18,085 nt of DNA. It comes from Armatimonadota bacterium (lineage in GTDB: Bacteria > Sysuimicrobiota > Sysuimicrobiia > Sysuimicrobiales > Humicultoraceae). A model generated the notes under the pieces. The model was not told the DNA's origin, made no database searches, and worked only from the letters and a program-made list of their open reading frames with translations. This document shows positions 15,011 through 18,085 of this stretch, piece by piece. Position numbers and translations under genes: made by a program. Position 1 is the stretch's first letter. Each line of letters begins with the position of its first letter. The stretch is taken from the NCBI GenBank assembly GCA_016198805.1, contig JACQHU010000148.1:1-18085 (forward strand), written 5' to 3'.

Positions 15011-16560
15011 TGTCCACCATCGACGCCACTGGCTTTTACGTCATCACCGTCGTCGTGGGCCTGATCGCATTCCTCCTCGGGTACCTCCTGCGCAGGACCA
15101 TCGCCGAGGCGCGAATCAAGTCGGCAGAAGAGGCCGCTCGCCGCATTGTCGAGGAAGCCAAGAGGGAGGCCGACGCCAGACAGCGTGAGGTTATCGTTGA
15201 AGCCAAAGACGAGGCCTTCCGACTCAAGCGAGAAGCCGAACGAGAGATCCGCGAACAGCGCGCGGAGCTCCAGCGCCTGGAACGGCGTTTGGTCCAGCGA
15301 GAGGAGAACCTGGAGCGTAAGCTCGAGAGCCTGGAGAAGCGAGAACGGCAGCAGGCTGAGGATGAGCAGCGACTGATCGCGCTGCGCGAGGACGCGGAGC
15401 GATTCAGGCAGCACCAGCAAACGGAACTGCAGCGGATCGCCGGCCTGTCGGTCGAGGAGGCCCGGGCGCAGCTGCTGGCGGCGGTTGAGGCCCAGACTCG
15501 AAGCGAGGCCGCCCAGCTGATCCGCCGGATCGAGAACGAGGCCCGCGATGAGGGCGACCGGCGGGCGCGGGATATCCTGGCGCTGGCGATCCAGCGGTGT
15601 GCGGCCGAGCACACGGCCGAAGTCACTGTCTCGGTCGTCCCCCTTCCCAATGAAGAGATGAAGGGCCGGATCATCGGCCGGGAGGGCCGTAATATCCGCG
15701 CCCTGGAAAGTCTCACCGGGGTCGACCTGATCATCGACGAGACCCCCGAGGCCGTCACGATCTCGTCGTTTGACCCCATCCGGCGCGAGGTCGCCAAACT
15801 GGCGCTGGAAAAGCTCATCGTCGACGGCCGCATCCATCCCGGCCGAATCGAGGAGGTCGTGGAGAAAGCGCAGCGGGAACTGGAGGACCGCGTCCGTGAG
15901 GAGGGCGAGCAGGCGGCGCTCGAAGCGGGCGTCCACGGCCTGCACCCGGAGGAGATCAAGGTCCTGGGCCGTCTGCGCTACCGCCACTCCTACGGGCAGA
16001 ATCTGTTGAAGCACTCGGTGGAGGTGGCGCTGCTGGCGGGCACGCTGGCCACGCACCTGGGCGCCGATACGCGCCTGGCGCGGCGCGCCGGGCTGCTCCA
16101 CGATATCGGCAAAGCCCTGACCCATGAGGTCGAAGGCTCGCATGTCGCCATCGGGATGGACCTCTGCCGGCGCTATCACGAGCCGCCCGAAGTCCTCAAC
16201 GCCATCGCCTACCACCACGGGGAGGAAGAGCCCACCTCGCTGGAGGCGGTGCTGGTGGCCGCAGCCGACGCGATCTCGGCGAGCCGTCCCGGGGCCCGCA
16301 AAGAGACCGTCGAGATGTACATCAAGCGGCTGCAGACGCTGGAGGAACTGGCGACGTCGTTTGCGGGCGTCGAGAAGGCCTACGCGATCCAGGCCGGCCG
16401 GGAGATCCGCGTGATCGTCAAGCCGACCGAGATCGACGACGTCGGCGCGACGACGCTGGCGCGGGACATCGCCAGGAAGATCGAGCAGGACCTGGAGTAC
16501 CCGGGGCAGATCAAAGTCACGGTGCTGCGCGAGACGCGCGTCGTCGAGTACGCGCGGTGA
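15010..16560 (+). CDS. rny: Ribonuclease Y
   Basis: This membrane-anchored endoribonuclease initiates mRNA decay in Gram-positive bacteria and several other phyla. It is 516 residues from the GTG, the usual size. The order is a transmembrane helix (about 7-24, FYVITVVVGLIAFLLGYLL), a long charged coiled coil (about 28-190), a KH RNA-binding domain with GRIIGREGRNIR (219-230), then an HD domain with the metal-binding pair H364-D365 in LLHDIGKA and further conserved HVAIG and YHHGE. An in-frame TGA at 14995 limits the N-terminus. The GTG at 15010 is used here by convention, but it lies inside the ribosome binding site. The in-frame ATC at 15019 is better spaced and would shorten the protein by three residues. 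ymdB follows after four bases. Confidence 0.96.
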   Translation: MSTIDATGFYVITVVVGLIAFLLGYLLRRTIAEARIKSAEEAARRIVEEAKREADARQREVIVEAKDEAFRLKREAEREIREQRAELQRLERRLVQREENLERKLESLEKRERQQAEDEQRLIALREDAERFRQHQQTELQRIAGLSVEEARAQLLAAVEAQTRSEAAQLIRRIENEARDEGDRRARDILALAIQRCAAEHTAEVTVSVVPLPNEEMKGRIIGREGRNIRALESLTGVDLIIDETPEAVTISSFDPIRREVAKLALEKLIVDGRIHPGRIEEVVEKAQRELEDRVREEGEQAALEAGVHGLHPEEIKVLGRLRYRHSYGQNLLKHSVEVALLAGTLATHLGADTRLARRAGLLHDIGKALTHEVEGSHVAIGMDLCRRYHEPPEVLNAIAYHHGEEEPTSLEAVLVAAADAISASRPGARKETVEMYIKRLQTLEELATSFAGVEKAYAIQAGREIRVIVKPTEIDDVGATTLARDIARKIEQDLEYPGQIKVTVLRETRVVEYAR

Positions 16561-16564
16561 GCGC

Positions 16565-17347
16565 GTGAAGATTCTCTTCATCGGCGATATCGTGGGCAAG
16601 CCCGGCCGACGGTTGGTCGCCGGCCGGCTGGCGGGACTGCGGCGGGCGCACGGTGTCGATGTCGTCATCGCCAACGGCGAGAATGCCGCGGGCGGCATGG
16701 GGATCACGCCCGACGTCGCCGACGAGTTGTTTGCGGCCGGCGTCGACGCCCTGACCGGCGGCAACCACATCTGGAAGAACCGCGAGGCCTATCAACTCCT
16801 GGATGCCGAGCCGCGGCTGCTGCGGCCGGCCAATTACCCTCCCGGCGTGCCCGGCCGGGGCGCCGGGGTGGTCAAAACGACCGGCGGATTCACCGTCGGC
16901 GTCCTGAACCTGGAGGGTCGGGTCTTCATGCAGGAACTGGACGACCCGTTCAGGATCGGGCGCGAGCAGGCCGAGGTGCTGCGCGCGGCGGTCCCCACGG
17001 TGATCGTCGACTTCCACGCGGAGGCCACATCCGAGAAGGTCGCCCTGGGCTGGCACCTGGACGGCCGCGTCAGCGCGGTGGTGGGGACGCACACCCACGT
17101 GCAGACGTCCGACGAGCGGATTCTGCCGGGCAGCACCGCCTATATCACGGACGTCGGGATGACCGGACCCCGGGATGGCGTCATCGGCATGGCCCGGGAG
17201 GCCATCCTGGAGCGGTTCCTCACGCAGCTGCCGGTGCGGTTTGAGGTCGCGCCGGGGCCGGTGCAACTCAACGCGGTGCTCATCGACGTCGCGGCCGACG
17301 GACGGGCTCAAGCCATCGAGCGCGTGCAGCTGGTCGCCGAGGGGTAG
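16565..17347 (+). CDS. ymdB: YmdB-family metallophosphoesterase (TIGR00282)
   Basis: A 260-residue calcineurin-like metallophosphoesterase of the YmdB family; B. subtilis YmdB hydrolyses 2',3'-cyclic nucleotides (and has been reported to act on 3',5'-cAMP) and influences biofilm and motility choice. Length is standard. Predicted metal ligands are all present: D8 in FIGDIVGKPGR, E39-N40 in NGEN, N67-H68 in GGNHIWKN, H151 in DFHAEATSEK, and H176 and H178 in GTHTHVQT. The conserved YITDVGMTGP segment follows. The GTG at 16565 is four bases after the rny stop and gives the canonical KILFIGD N-terminus, so co-translation with rny is likely. The rny-ymdB pairing is conserved in Bacillota. The enzyme class is certain; the in vivo substrate is not. 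Confidence 0.95.
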   Translation: MKILFIGDIVGKPGRRLVAGRLAGLRRAHGVDVVIANGENAAGGMGITPDVADELFAAGVDALTGGNHIWKNREAYQLLDAEPRLLRPANYPPGVPGRGAGVVKTTGGFTVGVLNLEGRVFMQELDDPFRIGREQAEVLRAAVPTVIVDFHAEATSEKVALGWHLDGRVSAVVGTHTHVQTSDERILPGSTAYITDVGMTGPRDGVIGMAREAILERFLTQLPVRFEVAPGPVQLNAVLIDVAADGRAQAIERVQLVAEG

Positions 17348-17356
17348 GGCCCGGCG

Positions 17357-18085
17357 GTGCGCATCGACCTCCACACGCATACCACGGCCTCCGACGGCCT
17401 GCTGGGCCCCCAGGCGCTGGTCGCCGAGGCGGCGGTGCGCGGCGTCGGGCTGCTCGCCGTGGCGGATCATGATACGACCGCCAGCGTCGCCCCGGCGCTG
17501 GCGGCAGGGCGGGCGGCCGGGGTGGAGGTCTGGCCCGCGGTCGAACTGTCCTGTGACGTCCCCGCAGGCGAGGTGCACGTGCTCGGGTACTTCATCGATC
17601 ACCACCTGGCCTGGTTCCAGGCGCTGCTGCGCCGCCTGCGTGAGGGCCGCGTCCGACGGGCGGAACGTATGGTGGACCGCCTGGCGGCGCTGGGCGTGCC
17701 GGTGGATTTCGAGCGCGTGGCGGCATACGCCGGCGGAGGGTCCGTCGGCCGTCCGCATGTCGCCAGGGCGCTGGTGGAAGCCGGTCACGTGCGGGATGTC
17801 GCCGAGGCGTTCGACCGTTTCATCGGGCGTGGGGGCCCGGCCTATGTGGAACGGGTGAAGATCACCCCCGCGGACGCGGTGCGGGTGATCCGGGCCGCCG
17901 GTGGCCTGGCCGTGCTGGCGCATCCCGGCTGGGCACGCAACGATACGATGATCTCGGACCTGGTGGCCGCGGGGCTGGATGGCATCGAGGTCTACTATCC
18001 CGATCACGATCCTGCCACGGTCCGGCACTACGCGGCCGTGGCGGCGCGCCATGGACTGCTGGTCACCGGCGGCACCGACTTCCAC
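17357..18085 (+). CDS. PHP-domain phosphoesterase (RNase AM/YciV-like), N-terminal part, cut by window end
   Basis: The frame is open from a GTG nine bases after the ymdB stop to the last base, giving 243 residues with no stop; the C-terminus is missing. It is a PHP (polymerase and histidinol phosphatase) domain protein of the YciV/TrpH group, whose members include RNase AM, which trims RNA 5' ends and hydrolyses nucleoside 3',5'-bisphosphates. Metal-binding motifs are IDLHTHTTASDG (H6, H8, D13), ADHDT (D37-H38-D39), E63 in AVELS, H74, the later AHPGW, and TDFH at the cut (D241, H243). GTG 17357 gives the canonical RIDLHTH N-terminus. Its place behind rny and ymdB suggests a role in RNA or nucleotide turnover. 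Exact substrate is inferred; other PHP hydrolases remain possible. Confidence 0.9.
   Translation, partial: MRIDLHTHTTASDGLLGPQALVAEAAVRGVGLLAVADHDTTASVAPALAAGRAAGVEVWPAVELSCDVPAGEVHVLGYFIDHHLAWFQALLRRLREGRVRRAERMVDRLAALGVPVDFERVAAYAGGGSVGRPHVARALVEAGHVRDVAEAFDRFIGRGGPAYVERVKITPADAVRVIRAAGGLAVLAHPGWARNDTMISDLVAAGLDGIEVYYPDHDPATVRHYAAVAARHGLLVTGGTDFH

Noticed and set aside
14976..15188. Small plus-strand frame with GGAGGG before a GTG/ATG in the rny leader
   Set aside because: It overlaps the rny start in another frame, the spacing to the ATG at 14979 is too short, and the arginine/histidine-rich product resembles nothing. A regulatory upstream frame cannot be excluded but is not supported.
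16517..18085. Long minus-strand open frame opposite ymdB and the PHP gene
   Set aside because: Antisense shadow of two clear genes; composition (many H, R, D, G, Q) and lack of motifs mark it as a GC artefact.
1..18085. Mobile elements, CRISPR arrays, tRNA/rRNA genes, phage genes
   Set aside because: No transposase or integrase motifs, regular repeats or RNA gene signatures were seen. The window is almost wholly filled by recognisable conserved genes, so a wholly new system is not evident.

Overview
This is a high-GC, gene-dense bacterial chromosome segment. All 16 recognisable protein genes lie on the + strand, the longest gap is about 185 bases, and many junctions are 4-base ATGA or GTGA overlaps. 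I see no mobile element, tRNA, rRNA or CRISPR array. The gene content and order (rodZ, cinA, thpR, recA, recX, then rny, ymdB) and a Gram-positive-type SOS box suggest a high-GC member of the Terrabacteria side of the tree, such as a deep Bacillota-like lineage, Deinococcota, Chloroflexota or an uncultured relative. I cannot name the species from sequence alone.

Region 1 (1-5915) is a probable nucleoside uptake and pseudouridine breakdown operon. It holds the end of a BMP/PnrA-type binding lipoprotein, a double-domain ABC ATPase, two branched-chain-type permeases, a PfkB kinase (psuK) and pseudouridine-5'-phosphate glycosidase (psuG). The kinase phosphorylates pseudouridine and PsuG splits the product into uracil and ribose 5-phosphate, so the transporter may import pseudouridine.

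Region 2 (5912-8668) holds rodZ (membrane-anchored cell-shape protein), cinA (two-domain nucleotide-salvage/competence-associated protein) and thpR (RNA 2',3'-cyclic phosphodiesterase).

Region 3 (8669-14825) is a DNA recombination block: recA, recX, a 1019-residue UvrD-type helicase fused to a RecB/Cas4-like iron-sulfur nuclease, and rmuC. A near-perfect promoter precedes recA, and a LexA/SOS box (13 of 14 bases) fills its 17-base spacer. The block may therefore be damage-inducible.

Region 4 (14826-18085) has two hairpins and a strong promoter, then rny (RNase Y), ymdB (metallophosphoesterase) and a PHP-domain phosphoesterase cut by the window end. It looks like an RNA-turnover operon. The rny start is odd: the only usable standard codon (GTG) sits inside the ribosome binding site, while an ATC lies at the ideal distance. 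The recA and rny leaders share an almost identical stretch just before the start.

Most of the window is conserved housekeeping sequence. The most interesting points are the transporter-psuK-psuG linkage, the single-chain helicase-nuclease in a putative SOS block, and the rny start site.
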